Source: Axinella damicornis
Taxonomy: Eukaryota > Porifera > Demospongiae > Axinellida > Axinellidae
Length of the DNA: 64,000 bases
NCBI GenBank assembly: GCA_963931865.1
Contig: OZ007514.1
Location: 8,100,646 to 8,164,645 of the forward strand
Direction: 5' to 3'
In this document: piece after piece, positions 31,800 through 43,723 of the stretch
Numbering within the stretch: the stretch's first letter is position 1
Layout: every line of letters begins with the position of its first letter
Notes under the pieces: model-generated
The model's input: only the letters and a program-made list of their open reading frames with translations
The model's database searches: none
Told to the model about the DNA's origin: nothing
Position numbers and translations under genes: made by a program

Positions 31800-33340
31800 A
31801 CCCTCTTTCACAGGTTCGATGTACTTTGTGTACCTGCATGCATGCATGGCCAATGCAGCGGGGGCTGAAATTAATGCACAGCTATTACATTCATATGAAA
31901 AGCCCCCTTGCCACAATTCCGCCACCAATGCAATGCGGGAATTTCCAAAATTGGTTTGTTTTGCCTAGTCAACAATTTTGTTGATATGAACTTGATTATC
32001 ACAAAATTATTCATAAGAGGTTTACTTGGATGAATCTATTCACCAAATATCAAGAGACCTGTGGGTTTGAATGCAAGGTACATCCCTTGGAACTTCTCAA
32101 CATACTACACCAACCAGATATTGAACCAATGATGGCCTTGCAGACCGGCATAGGTGGATTTGCAATAGGGGTTGGAGCGCAAGTGTCTGTCATAGAAGAG
32201 CGTATAATCTTGGTGCACAAGTGCACGGTCTGTATGGTAGTCCAGTGAAGTATACACATTTCCCTGCTAACATGGTGCGGGGTTTGACATGTGAATAGGT
32301 ATTGTATACATTCAAGTGTAATGCAGGCTTGAGGTGGGTAGACCTAAACACAATGTGCAAGTGCAATGCAGGCTCAAGGTGTCTAGACCCATTTATTTTA
32401 CCTACGAGACAGAGAGCCTAGTACAGACGTAATCTTACAGACTACTAGCATACAGTCATATACTCTGTTGAGCCTTGAGTCACAATTACTGACATGCATG
32501 TTCTGAATGGTTGTGAGCAACAGGTTGCCCATCCACACACGATTGATCATGAACCCATTCCACTCAAGGCAGCAATCATAATATGCATGCAAAACAAGAT
32601 AGTTGTATATAAACTTGTATTATAAATAAAGATGCTTATGTTATTATCATTTCTCGATTCTCATGCTCTAGGGAAAGACAGCCTCTTTGTCTATGGTCGT
32701 CTGATGGAACAAACTCAGGAAGGAGTTCAATACTAGTATACTATGACACAACAATACCATGGAAACACAATCATAACAAAACTTGCCAGTGGCTGGTGCA
32801 AGTGAATGCACAGTATTAATATTATGGTTCTACTACTTCACAATAGTTTAATGCCTTCCGATCGCTACTTTCTGCGCTGCTCCGCGGTTCTTGCCAGCCA
32901 ACGTTGATCTTGGCACCGTTGCCGAACGTAGCTAAATATCCAACAGGTTTGGTTCCCAGTTGTCTATAAAATTACTATAATGCATGCCGAATTAGTGCCC
33001 CAATTGATCTGCAACTTACCTAGTACGTTCCAGCTGCTGGGAGAGTACAGAATATCGACAGCCTCCTTGATCCGGCAACTTCGAGTATAGTTCGTGTATT
33101 CACGCCCCCTACCAAATAATTAGTGTGTATCACGCCCCCACCCACCGGAAATAACTTGTGCACTCCCAGCTAATATACATCAAAGCCAAAAAATCAACCA
33201 GTAGCTGAAAGCTGAAGTGTTTGTATTACCGAACATGAATGACAGTTTGTATGATTCTCTTGGGAATTGAAATGGCACTGGAACAAATGAAAGTACAGTC
33301 ACTGTGTTGCAATTGCAATCATGGATCAATACCATGCAGA
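31800..33340. other. Upstream region of the membrane-protein gene, nothing else recognised
   Basis: No domain-bearing ORF. A short direct repeat (AATGCAGGCTTGAGGTGG / AATGCAGGCTCAAGGTG) lies at 32321-32380. The promoter of the minus-strand gene should be in the first few hundred bases, but no clear motif was seen. Confidence 0.35.
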
Positions 33341-33349
33341 ATGAGGGAT

Positions 33350-33752
33350 GTTGTGCCCCCACTGCCAGCGAGTCAGATTTTAATATGTTTTTGCACTGTT
33401 GCAGCTGTTTTTGGTTGTCAGCAGGACTCAACCACTATTTGCTCAGCTACCTTGGCGGTTACATCACATCTGATAACAATACACCACTCTCAGAACTTGT
33501 GTGTGGACCTGGAGCAACACTATGAACATTCAGACTCTGAACATTCATAGTGTTGCTCCAGGTCCACACACAAGTTCTGAGAGAGGTGTACAAGTATTGA
33601 TGAGAACTGTTATCAGATGTGATGTAACCTCCATCCAAGGTAGCTACGTAGCTAGCAGTGAGCAAATAGTGGTTGAGTCCTGCTGACAACCTAAAACAGC
33701 TGCAACAGTGCAAAAACATATTAAATTCTGACTCGTTGGCGCAGGTGTAGCA
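33350..33752. mobile_element. Foldback element, ~400 bp
   Basis: GCGAGTCAGATTTTAATATG and GTTTTTGCACTGTTGCAGCT at the left are mirrored by AGCTGCAACAGTGCAAAAAC and ATTCTGACTCG at the right. The arms meet at GAACATTCAGACTCTGAACATTC near 33535. The right arm has ~30 extra bases (GTAGCTACGTAGCTAGCAGT). Mirror ORFs on both strands are a by-product of the palindrome. Confidence 0.88.
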
Positions 33753-33779
33753 GTTCATTTGCTTTCGTACCAGATTGAC

Positions 33780-34930
33780 ATTGACAGGTAGTAGTAGTAT
33801 GCTTGAACCACCTTGTGATTGGCTTCAATTCAGCTGGGTGAAATAATCCTGGTTTGTTAATTGCCAAACGCTACAAAGAGGGAAGATTTCCCCCTGATGG
33901 TTGTTTCTGGGGGGTGAGAAAGCAGCATTGCTATAGTACTGCATGTACACTGAGTACAATTATATGCCAATCACCACTTACAAACACATTATGTTTACTC
34001 ACTGATACACCCACCCCCTTTGAGTAAACTGGCACTCACCCCTCTTTAACTCCTGCATGTTTTTGTGTTGGTCTGTTCCACGAGCTTAAATGCCCAGTGG
34101 AGGGAATTAATGTCTCAACTACACATGGTCGGTATAATTATCTCATGCATGTGTGCATGCGTAAAGAGGTGCCTCACAATTTTGCAAACCCAATTAGTCA
34201 GTCCCTGTCTCGTGTTCACCACCAGGTTAACCATATTCTGTGCTAGAATAATGCTGTGCAGTCCTGAAAGTGTACAGATCATGCATGCACTAGTATACTG
34301 GCAATCTGATTACCGATATCTCACTCATATATATCTTCAACTAGAATAGCCTGCAGATGGCATGGACTATAAATAGCACGGCACATTCAAACATGGCCCG
34401 GGACCTGGATATAGGCCCTATAGTATAGCTTGGCTATGCAACATGCCCAAGGGCATAAGTAAGAGCATTATATAGCAATTGACCATCGTTATGGTATGTT
34501 ACAGCGCCTATGTACTTTGTGGCACCTACCGGCAGCCTCAACAGTTTGCTATGCAACCACCATGAAGGAGCCTGAATTTGCATTAGGTATGTACTGGCTT
34601 AAAGTTCTCAAACTGGTGATAAAATGTGCATGGATAGCAAGACTTGATAAAATTAATGATGTCAGAAGCCACACAGCGATGCCCATTTATGTTCATCATC
34701 AGTGTTGTCAGCTTTGATGTGGGTAGGCCAAGTTTATGTGTGGTACTCTACAATCGCTTAAGGCCCCTAGCCCTCTTTCCACAAATTCAAAATAAGAATT
34801 TTGGGGTAGCAACTCAGAACCATTGCTGAATCTGACTAGCGATTGACGAGTTTCAGTCTTTATGTCAAGTATAAAGGTCCATTTAGCAAAGGAAATAAGC
34901 TGAATTGGAGGCTGGGAACAAGCTTCATAC
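33780..34930. other. Non-coding, nothing recognised
   Basis: Short ORFs on both strands, without domain patterns or paired splice sites that I could support. Confidence 0.3.
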
Positions 34931-34936
34931 AAATAT

Positions 34937-35253
34937 CAGGGCTGGTGCAAGCTGTTTTGAAGTGGGGCGGCGGTCGTAATCGATGGCAACTCTCAGTGCT
35001 TCAAAGCACCTCCGCAGAGGTGTGAAATGTCGATCAGTCCGTGTGAAGCACGGAAAAACTTTTTCATGTGTTTCTTTTAGCGTTCAGGAAGCACTCTCGT
35101 AGCATCTAGAGTGCATGTGGCATGCGCGATGGTCGAGTGCTGACCACGAGAATCGAGGTACATACGTATCTAGGCTTGAACGTATTGTCATTTTGTTCAA
35201 GGGGGGGGGGGGTGGCCATGGCCGCCCCGGTTGCCCCTATGGTGCCGGCCCTG
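34937..35253. mobile_element. TIR element, CAGGGCYGGTGC ends
   Basis: CAGGGCTGGTGC at the left and GTGCCGGCCCTG at the right are inverted with one mismatch, about 317 bp apart. The CAGGGCYGG terminus is hAT-like, but the flanks (CAAATAT / AATATAA) give only a short AT-rich match, not a clear 8-bp duplication. A poly-G tract lies near the right end. Confidence 0.6.
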
Positions 35254-36030
35254 AATATAATTACCACAGTGGCCTTTTCTTAAACACTGTGACTCCCACT
35301 GCTTCAATTTCGTCATTTGGTTGACTCAAAACTGTCTCTGTCTTGTAAAATCCTTTTGCATACTTACATAAACACTATTATTGTACCAGACCACACAGGT
35401 ATAGACGGGAACACACAGGTTCATAGAGGTACTGTTGTAATTATGGCATAATACCCATACATATATACATAATGTAGGCAACAGCTTTGCATAACGGAAC
35501 GGAACCGTAACAGTACCTGTACAGTCTGCATATGTTCCGGAACACTATTTTGTACCGGAACAATATGTTCCTATAATATACTGTACAGTAACTTGGCATG
35601 GTGCCTTATGGACAGAAATTCCAAGAAATATAGCTATAAGGCGTTGAGATTTTTGTCTGGCACCACCCCCAGTGTGTCTATATACCTGACATTACTGCAT
35701 GTAACCAAATATCCCAAGATCTCCCCCCTCCGCATTTGCAATCAAAGACTGGCAGTGAGGGAACAATACTTACATACGTACTTGTAAACATTTTCTTGAT
35801 GCATACTATACATGATTTTGTAGTTACTGTAGTACATGATACTCAGTAAAGTAATATTGCCGATCTAGCACCCTGGTGCAGCACGTGGACATTATTGCTG
35901 AATACATTCAAGAATGCTATTATAACCATGTGACTTTGCCACGCCGTGACAATGTGTCCTAGCTCCCACCGCTGGTCTGTGATTGAGACTAGCATTACAC
36001 GTTTATTAGTGATCTAGATGTGCTGCTTAC
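35254..36030. other. Non-coding, nothing recognised
   Basis: Contains GGAACGGAACCGTAACAGTA and a TGTTCCGGAACA palindrome near 35535-35560. Further 3' exons of the PH-domain gene may be present but none was recognised. Confidence 0.3.
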
Positions 36031-37082
36031 CTGGGTGTCTCCAGCCAGGAGATTGGGTCTGGTGTAGATTAGGATGTCTGAGAACAGGAACACCATCCTC
36101 TCCTTAATTGGGCTGCGCCAACACCCCTTTGGATAAGGCATAGTAGGATGAAGAGCATGGACCAGTAGTAACAAAAGGCTCACCCCATTTATGACAGAAT
36201 CTGTTAATTAATTTAACTCTTTAGGGCCCAACTTTCTTCTGGAGGTCATTTTCAGTCTCTACATGCACTTACGTAGCGTACCCTAATTTGTGTTCCCTGG
36301 TGTTGCTGGGCTCCAAGCTGCTCACACAGGTAATTTCAGCTACACTAAGCATATTATACATCACTTAACCACCCCCACCAATTAACGAACTCGCAATCAA
36401 TTAAGCCTCCCGAGAAAAGCCAACCTGCTGTAGCAAAAATACGGGCCATGAACACTGAAAGTCTCACGTTGCAGATATGCAACGTTAGTAAGGCCTTATC
36501 TTGGCTATAATATTATTATGAGAAATGTGAGTGGTAGCCTACACACAGAGCTTGTGCTTGCATATAGGGTCTCATGTGACTGTCAGTAGCTAAAGTACTA
36601 TCAACCTACACAACAATTAGAATATCAGTATGATAATGCTAGGTCTGTAGGCACGACCTCTCCAACAATAATTATTGCTTTTACCTAGTAATAATGGATT
36701 TATGGGCTTCCCAATGATGGTGGCAGGATTGCTAATGATGTACATGGCCAATCATGACAGCGATGCAGAGGTGTAGTGCTTGGTTCAGTTTTAGCCTGCT
36801 GGCTACTTGTAAACTAATGACCCATATTTCATCCCTCACACCTACCACCAAACAAATACAATATGCTCTGCTTGGACAAACAGTAGCATGCTTAAATGCT
36901 GAGGGCCCGCTCCCCTCCTACCCTTCCATAAACATTCACGTTAAATAATAACCAGCATGCCCTACCTTCGTGAGTCTGCCTTCTTGCGAGAACTTCCTCC
37001 CAGGAGCCAATATGCCTGTCCTGTCAGGTTGTTCTGGATTGATTATCATGCTGGCATATGTGTGCGAGGCTACAGCAGCAAT
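36031..37082 (-). CDS. PH-domain (RhoGEF-like) gene, two internal exons
   Basis: Exon 36966-37082 (117 nt) has acceptor GAAATCCAG and donor ACGAAG/GTAGGG, and encodes IAAVASHTYASMIINPEQPD, RTGILAPGRKFSQEGRLTK. Exon 36031-36126 (96 nt) has acceptor CCAAAG and donor CAG/GTAAGC, and encodes GCWRSPIKERMVFLFSDILI, YTRPNLLAGDTQ. Both are phase 0-0, so they join as EGRLTK-GCWRS. The string PGRKFxxEGxLxK...RMxFLFSDxLxYTxP is the start of a pleckstrin-homology domain directly after a Dbl-homology region, as in FGD- and ARHGEF-type Rho exchange factors. The preceding helix (IAAVASHTY...) fits the end of a DH domain. PH domains of this class position the GEF at membranes. Other exons were not located, so the exact family member is open. 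Confidence 0.6.
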
Positions 37083-38220
37083 CTGGATTTCAATGAGCAT
37101 GTGGAGACAGGGAGATTGTCAAGGACCTTGTGGTATGGTTTAATAGTGCAGTAGGATAAATTATGTGGTCGGATTTTCATAATTAATTTTTATTTCCGCA
37201 ATTATTAATCTTGGCAGCAAAGTGATTCTTGGTACAGCGCAAGTACTAAACTTCACCTTTTCCCCCCAATAGTTCATGTAGTAATATAGCTAATAATGTT
37301 GTTGGTGAAATTCACTACAAATTTAGTTTATGTGTACTCTTGCTATTGAGAAAAATTCGGACATAGAAATCGTAGCTACAATAATAGAAAACTTTTACAG
37401 ACAGTCAAAGTGTTCTTACGTAGAGAACTTCAACACAGCAAGAGTCGCAAGACAGCTGAATTCCAACGTACAGATCTCTTACGTAATCGTTGGGTAGAGT
37501 CTGATGTCTCGTACCCATACTCACAATTTACTACGTGGGAACGAAAATTGTGAGTACATGTGTAAGTCCTCACTAGTAGTACGTAGATTGGCAGGCGCTA
37601 TGCAGGGTCTGGTCAGAGCAAAGACAAGACGAGATCATGGCCGTCGGTGAAGGTGCGTCGATCGAAGGTACGGGTAGACACAACACCTACATTCTGTGAG
37701 TAACTAAGTACTGTTAAACGCATGATCGAGTCGCCATAAATTATTTCTATCTAATGCCCACCAGGATCAAAGTTGCATCATAGACCACTGTAGACAATAG
37801 TTATACTACGAATATATTATCTATGGCTGCATGGCCCCTGCATGTTGAGACTGAATTTCTTGTGGCATTGAGGTATGAAGCTTGATTGATGATCCTGAAC
37901 CTTTGGTTTCATTTGGTCAGGGGCCAAGGGAGGTCACTCCAACAAGAGGAGGTCGTGCCCATAGACCCTGCAGTCACAGCTGCGACCATGGTTCAAAACT
38001 TTGGCGTTGCACGGCTTGACTGTTGACTGCGCTGACTTTCGAGGCTGACTGTTGACCGTGCTGATTTGACTGACTTTGTGATAATATACGGAAGAATGCG
38101 TGACTCCACTCCATTCCTTAGTGTACGGGTTGACTGAGCGCAGTCGCAGCTGTGACTGTGCTGCTTATTGGGTGCTTATGGATATAAGATTACGGCATTG
38201 TACATGATGTAATACTTGAT
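37083..38220. other. Mostly non-coding; one weak plus-strand start
   Basis: An ATG at 37638 opens MAVGEGASIEG and meets a donor-like GTACGG, which could be a first coding exon, but nothing supports it further. 38005-38080 has imperfect GACTGTTGAC repeats. DH exons of the neighbouring gene would be expected here but were not recognised. Confidence 0.25.
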
Positions 38221-38224
38221 GTCA

Positions 38225-38358
38225 ATACCCGTAGTGTCACTGGTGTATGTGTCCCTAGTATCCGTGTCGCTGGTGTCTCTGGTGTCAGTGGTGTCCCTAG
38301 TGTACGTCCGTGGTGTCTCTGGTGTCAGTGGTGTCCCTAGTGTCTATTGTGTCGCTGG
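38225..38358. repeat. Degenerate GTGTC-rich minisatellite
   Basis: Units around CTGGTGTCAGTGGTGTCCCTAGTGT recur (e.g. 38278 and 38318), built from ~10-bp GTGTCNCTGG steps. Confidence 0.85.
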
Positions 38359-38423
38359 CTGATGTCATTGATTGAAATAGTGCACGACAATGTGCCATTT
38401 AGGGGGTCTGGGAATGAAAGGAA

Positions 38424-38450
38424 GGGGGGGGGGGGGGGGGGGGGGGGGGG
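38424..38450. repeat. Poly-G homopolymer (27 nt)
   Basis: Uninterrupted G run next to the left end of the TIR element at 38463. Confidence 0.95.
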
Positions 38451-38462
38451 TAGGCTTGAGTG

Positions 38463-39661
38463 TACCGTACTCTCACGAAAGTCCGCCCATGGGCGCTGCA
38501 TCTTACTTTCTCACCAAACAAGGGGGTGGGCGCTCTTTCGAGTGTTTCCGCATTCAACCTTGAAAGAGCGCCCACCTTTGTTTACGTACACAAGTAGAGC
38601 AATAGCAGCGATCGAGCAGCAAGCGCGCGTGAGTCAAAGCCCTCCCAGCACATCTACATCTAGCCTCGTTCCCAGGCCGCGTGGGAGGAGAAAAGACGGC
38701 CTGGTATCCACTGCTCGCGCAAGCGCCGCTATTTCCGGTATATTTCCGTAAAATTGTAATGTTTACGTTGTCATTCCATGTGGATCATATCCGGACCGAA
38801 TATTCAAGGTCTAATCTACGTACACGCTCAAGTCAAAAAGTTGCTGCAAAGCATTTCTGTCGAATCCGTCATTCAGAAGGGCGACCCAAGTATTCCGCTG
38901 CTCTCTTCAGTGATGTAGGATTGTGTGAAGATTGGCGTTCTCGTCTGTGTAAGTTACTTCTCATGTCTGCCGTGTCCGTTGACAGTGGCGACGGTTTACC
39001 TGCCGTTCCTGCGTAGGCGAAGTCAAGACAGTCAAACGGAAACTCAGGGCACTTATGAAGCAGATTCCTGACAGCGTGGCAAGTTTCCAGACACCATACA
39101 CGCACAGAAAGCGCTTTTCTCACTTGTTTCTTTTCGATGATATGGAAGTGAATCGGACGTATACGTATCAATTTTACTGACCATTTACAAACGAAAACGA
39201 ATTCCCAGGTTTTTCTGGGAATGCTCGCGCATGCGCAAGCAGTGGATACCAGGCCGTCTTTTCTCCTCCCACGCGGCCTGGGAACGAGGCTAATCTACAT
39301 CTCTGGAGTCACTAGCAACATCACCGCTCACCACGTCGTCTTCGCTGCCGCCAAGCGCTGGCTGAGGTCCAGCGCCGTGGAGACCGCGGGGCCGTCGTCA
39401 GCACAGGCAAGCCAGGCAACACACATGGGCATCATAGATACGGATCACAGACTAATAGCGACTTGCTGCAAGGAGGTTCTTACCTCAGATACGCTGGAAC
39501 ATCTCACTAATGCGCTCCATTGCCTGTTACACGAGGCACGAGCTATAGCGCGAGGGTGGGCGCTCATTCGAGTAAACTTTGACCCTATATAGAAAATTGA
39601 GCCAAAAGTGGGGGGTGGGCGCTCTTTGCGGAGTGGGCGGACTTTCGGGGAGAGTACGGTA
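38463..39661. mobile_element. TIR element hosting a nested Mutator-like MITE
   Basis: TACCGTACTCTCACGAAAGT and GTCCGCCC at the left mirror GGGCGGACTTTC and GAGAGTACGGTA at the right. Both ends also carry GTGGGCGCTCTTTCG-type blocks. No flanking duplication. Subtracting the nested MITE (38661-39292) leaves about 570 bp, including a 3' segment with an open plus-strand frame (GVTSNITAHHVVFAAAKRWL, then DTLEHLTNALHCLLHEARAI) of unknown origin. Confidence 0.65.
38661..39292. mobile_element. Mutator-like MITE, 632 bp, exact 9-bp TSD
   Basis: The termini start TAGCCTCGTTCCCAGGCC. The inverted repeats continue about 65 bp (CGTGGGAGGAGAAAAGACGG, TATCCACTGCT, GCGCAAGC-like) with one or two mismatches. 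ATCTACATC occurs immediately outside both ends (38652-38660 and 39293-39301). Long TIRs with a 9-bp duplication indicate a Mutator-like transposase in trans. The interior holds a 100-codon minus-strand ORF with VRVWCLETCHAVRNLLHKCP and EFPFDCLDFAYAGTA before a donor-like GTAAAC; it may be captured gene sequence. Confidence 0.93.
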
Positions 39662-39671
39662 TTATACATTC

Positions 39672-39712
39672 AGATTTTGACGTGTGTGTGTGTTTGTCTG
39701 TGTGTGATGGAA
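39672..39712. repeat. (TG)n-rich microsatellite
   Basis: GTGTGTGTGTGTTTGTCTGT and continuing TG units. Confidence 0.8.
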
Positions 39713-39859
39713 GTGGGATGTTCGTTGGGTGGGACTAGACTAGTGACGCGTGACCTTCGTGCTTCAATTTACTGAACCTCGAACTCTGTGAAGAATGTTT
39801 GAGAACATACTGCCCGGGTATGGGCTGGAAATCCTGCAAGCGGATGCATGCAATCGGGG

Positions 39860-39965
39860 AGCAGCAGTCAAAGCGGACGCAATTGGAGAGCAGCAGTTGG
39901 AGCGGACACAATCGGGAGCAGCAGCTGAAGCGGACGCAAACGGGGAACAGTAGTTTAGGCGGTCG
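39860..39965. repeat. ~30-bp tandem repeat, ~4 copies
   Basis: Degenerate units of AGCGGACGCAATCGGGGAG + CAGCAGT (39855, 39887, 39916, 39944), immediately before the start of duplicated copy A. Confidence 0.8.
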
Positions 39966-40095
39966 CAATCAGGATTCAGCGGCTCTGCACAGAGAGCTGT
40001 CCAGCGCCGGATTACTCATAGTAGGCGAACGAGGGGGGAAGTAGCTGAGCAAGCGAAGCTACTTGTACTGTTGTAATTCCTATGCAGGTCTTGCT

Positions 40096-40096
<1 letters not shown>

Positions 40097-40133
<37 letters not shown>
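40097..40133. repeat. Poly-C homopolymer (37 nt), copy A
   Basis: The counterpart in copy B (44224-44264) is 41 nt, so the tract differs in length between copies. Confidence 0.95.
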
Positions 40134-40137
<4 letters not shown>

Positions 40138-41451
40138 TTACAAGGCTCTCTTCTCCCTTCCGAGAACGAGAGGTTAGGAGGGAAGGGGAAAGGATGAGGG
40201 TTAGGTCGCTAAGAGAGATTTTGGATTCACTTAATTGTCTTACTTGAGAACATTTGTGATGCCGAACTGACTGACTGATACGCCAGCTGGGTTCATTCTT
40301 GCTCATGCGCAGACTCGGTCCAGAGCTTTTTTATAGACCATCAGAGCTAGGGGCAACCACACTCCTGGTATCTGTTGCAACCGTGGTTGCAGCCTGCTGT
40401 TAGCACAAGCTAAGTATTGCAACTCGTTCCTATTTACGCACAGGCCACGTAAGGACCATGCTCACTCGATTGAATTGGCAATGCTAGCAGCACAGTGAGT
40501 TTCCGCATGTAAGCATCGGTGAACTACAGCGATCATGACTGTGTGGTCAGAGTCTTTGAGGGCATTTTGTGAGTGTTGTCCAGCATTGACGGCCAATAGG
40601 ACTTGAAAGTACAAATGGACATCTGTCGACAAATAGACATCTGTTGGCAATGCTGGACATAGTTTGAAGGTTTGAAGTGCTGCTTGAAGACTTCAACTTC
40701 CTCTGCCTTGCGCGCGCATTTGACAGTCAAGTATATTCATAGCCGGACTTTGATATTCACAGTTAAGTTATTCATAGCCAGACTTTGATATTCACAGCTA
40801 GCGCGGGGCTTGTTGTTTGGGCAACTGCTGAATGGGTATATATATAGCTGGATACTACATGTCTGAGTGTATGTATCTAGCCACCCCTGCCCCTGTTCAA
40901 AAAGGACGAATGCAGTATGCTAAAAATGTAATCACCGCTTGCGCATGCGTCCAGCAGGGGTAGAGTGATCAGCTTGTCTGTCAGTCTGTCTATCCAGCAC
41001 TATTTGAGCAGTGAAGGTCTTGTTGAAGGCTTAGTTCAGAATAGAGAAGTGTCAGAAATCAGAAATTACTACCGTCTACATAACTCACAGACCAGAGATC
41101 CACTTGAGAGGCTTAGAAAAGTTGCGTGAAAGTCGACAATAAATTATTAGCCCTGTTATAATTTATACAACTTGACCACACCCTGTTTCTAGCATCACTG
41201 CCTCTCATTCTGCATGCATGCTGTATTAAAATCGGTAGGCCCTAGCTATCTCATTGTGCATGCTGTGCAAAAAGTAGTGAGCAGTAGGCCAGAATAAATT
41301 GTAGCTCACAAGGGTACATCCTGAGGCCAGCATGATATCAAAACTCAAGATCAGTATGGCCTTGTGAACTCAGACGCCTGCTGTGTATAATTATGGTCAT
41401 GCAATATTAACCTCATTCCCGAATCTTCTATTTCCTTCTTCCATGTTTCAG

Positions 41452-41524
41452 GACATGAGTCTCAGCACAGACCTTAATGAGAGGTTCAAACAGCATGGGT
41501 CCACTGCTGGAGATTCTCTTGATT
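41452..41524 (+). CDS. Candidate internal exon, copy A
   Basis: Strong acceptor (TTTCCTTCTTCCATGTTTCAG) and consensus donor (ATT/GTAAGTGTG) bound 73 nt encoding DMSLSTDLNERFKQHGSTAG, DSLD. Perfectly conserved in copy B at 45563-45635. Protein family not recognised. Confidence 0.5.
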
Positions 41525-42020
41525 GTAAGTGTGTTAATGGGAAAACTCCTGCTACAGTTTTATACACTTGATACATATCACAGGAAAAACTGTGCTCATG
41601 TATACAGTGTACATAGATACGAGACTGGACCGGCACTGCCATCGTCAAAATTCCTCCATAATTGCACTATCCATTTGCCTATTCAAGTCTGTTGTGGGAC
41701 CACTTGGCTTTTTGGGGCGAGCCTGAGCGAGCCCCACACTAGTGTGACTTCATTGCGCTGTGCGTGTGTATGTGTGTTGTTTGGTTGGTTGGATCATGGA
41801 TCTTGCAGTTACCGTAAATTCTAAATCAGCGAATTTCACTTGCACGTGCACAATAATATTTGAATTCAACGAACTCGACAAACTGTCTAGCTACCTGTTT
41901 GATGAACGATGGCGACAACAACAATGGAGACCACTCGTGGACATTGGCTAGAGCATCATGAACATTCATCCTCCTCGGCAACACTGACAAAAACGGAGAC
42001 AGCTCGTGGACCTACACGTA

Positions 42021-42400
42021 CACAGGGAAAAATCTTCCAATTACAACAGTTGTAAATCCTAATTCCCGATTCTTTTCAAACCATTGGGAAAGTTTTAGTA
42101 CAGTTGTATTTTAATATCCCAACAGATATACGATACTGCATCTTGTTTGCACCTACAATTGGTTATTAGCACCTTTTACACAACACTTTCACAAAGGTTG
42201 TACAATGGCTGGTTTGAATAACCCAACAGAACTACAACCTTTCATCTTGCAGGTCAAATAACAACTGTTGGGTATGGAACAAGGCCTGTTGGGTTTGGTA
42301 CAACGTAAAGCATTGGGAAGTAGCATACTTCCCAACACATATATTATACAATAATTTGATGAAATTAACAACTGTTGGCTATGCTTTATTTTTTCCTGTG
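42021..42400. mobile_element. CACTA/CMC-like MITE, 380 bp, 3-bp TSD, absent from copy B
   Basis: Starts CACAGGGAAAAAT and ends TTTTTTCCTGTG (inverted), flanked by GTA on both sides. In copy B the same site reads CCTACACGTACCGCC with a single GTA (46129-46131), so the empty site is directly observed. Interior repeats of CAACAGTTGT/CAACTGTTGG extend the inverted ends. CAC-type termini with a 3-bp duplication fit CACTA/EnSpm-like elements. No ORF. Confidence 0.9.
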
Positions 42401-43213
42401 GTACCGCCATGGCCAGTGAGTTGCTGCTAGGACGAACTTCAGCTAGCTAGCTAGCTATAAACGCTAACCTGACTCACAATTGCTGTGATGTGTGCATGAG
42501 TGTATGTTACAAGAGTGCCATAATTTCTGTGCTCTTTTCCCAGTCACTTTCTGATGATAATCATGTGAATGCAACTGCTCCTTGCATGTCCTGCACGCAC
42601 ATGCAAACGTATATGCCACTTCGCTCAGGTTCACCCTCCAATGTCCTGCATTCCACTAGTTAAATGTTATGAGATACCGTGCACTCATTAATGTACAAGC
42701 TACAATGTACCTTTGTCCTTCCGCATAGAAACTAGCTAGAGACGTGCAACTATATAGCAGCAATATGTGTACCTTCTAATCTTAGCACCTGAGCACAACA
42801 TGCCAACATTGGCAGTGGCATCAAAGTTTAAGGTCGAGTTGACAAATGTGATGTCGGATTTTGCAATCAGAATGGGCTAATAGGCCAGCTTGGCAGCATC
42901 CATGGTCAACTGACTGGAGGACGACTCGGAGTGGGTTTGCTTCGCTGCTGTTGGAAAGACAAGTGATGGTGCCACAAATGCCCTTCGCTTTTCAGGCAAG
43001 TATAATGCACAGTATCTCACGAACAGAATGTTTATCTCAGTAAAGGTTTTCGAGCTGCCCTGCCCCTTTCTTCATAGAATTGAAGTCCAGTCTAATATAC
43101 GATTAGATGTTACTTCAGCGATAAAAATTGACACAAAAGTTGTGTACACTGTTGTTGACTGTAAACCACATGCGCAATAGCTAACTGCAACCCATTTGGG
43201 ATTGTCTTCATAG

Positions 43214-43301
43214 AGGCACTCCTCTATGAAGGAGAAAACCAAATACGAAAAGTTCAAGTGGTCTGACTACGGACTCAAATGGGCGAGCAGATGGTTGCGA
43301 G
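43214..43301 (+). CDS. Candidate exon, copy A
   Basis: Acceptor TGTCTTCATAG and donor GCGAG/GTAGCT bound 88 nt encoding RHSSMKEKTKYEKFKWSDYG, LKWASRWLR. The reading frame is conserved in copy B (46942-47029). Charged, aromatic composition is protein-like. Family not recognised. Confidence 0.35.
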
Positions 43302-43552
43302 GTAGCTCTGATGGTACAGCTCATTAGCTACATGTATGCACACAAAGAAGCTTTAAGAATTACAGTGGATAGTTCTACCACCATTTTCCTAATAGACAAT
43401 GCATGCAGTATCCACCCGCATTGCACTTCCTGTACAGGGCGTAGCTAGGATTTGGAGACAGAGGAGGCATGGAGTTTATAGGGCGAGCAGTGCGTGGCGA
43501 AAATTTTCGGGCTAATTAATTTATTCATGAGTTAATTCGCAGTGCGCGCAAA

Positions 43553-43723
43553 CAGTTGCTCTCGAAATGCTACCGCAATTACTGGTGCCCTGACTGTCCC
43601 AGACTTGCAGCACTATCCGTGTTAATGGGAAAAGCAAATAATTTTAAACTGGAGCTATTTAATGATATTCATGAGGATCGTGGGGCTATTTGTGTCAAAT
43701 ACAAGCTTGCAACCCACAGATAG
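43553..43723 (+). CDS. Candidate terminal exon, copy A (frame ambiguous)
   Basis: After ATTCGCAG the frame RKQLLSKCYRNYWCPDCPRL, AALSVLMGKANNFKLELFND, IHEDRGAICVKYK runs to TAG and has a C-x2-C pair. The phase left by the exon at 43214-43301 would instead select a shorter frame, so the link is unproven. The copy B equivalent ends at 47451. No family named. Confidence 0.3.
   Translation, partial: QLLSKCYRNYWCPDCPRLAALSVLMGKANNFKLELFNDIHEDRGAICVKYKLATHR

Noticed and set aside
33304..33758. Cys-rich ORFs on both strands (SDFNMFLHCCSCF...)
   Set aside because: The same peptide on both strands is a direct result of the foldback palindrome.
38681..39016. Plus-strand ORF through the 38661 MITE
   Set aside because: It begins in the inverted repeat and has no domain; the minus strand of the interior is the more protein-like.
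40462..40730. Minus-strand ORFs conserved between copies A and B
   Set aside because: Conservation only reflects the near-identity of the whole duplicated block, and part of the sequence recurs at about 57.6 kb as a repeat.
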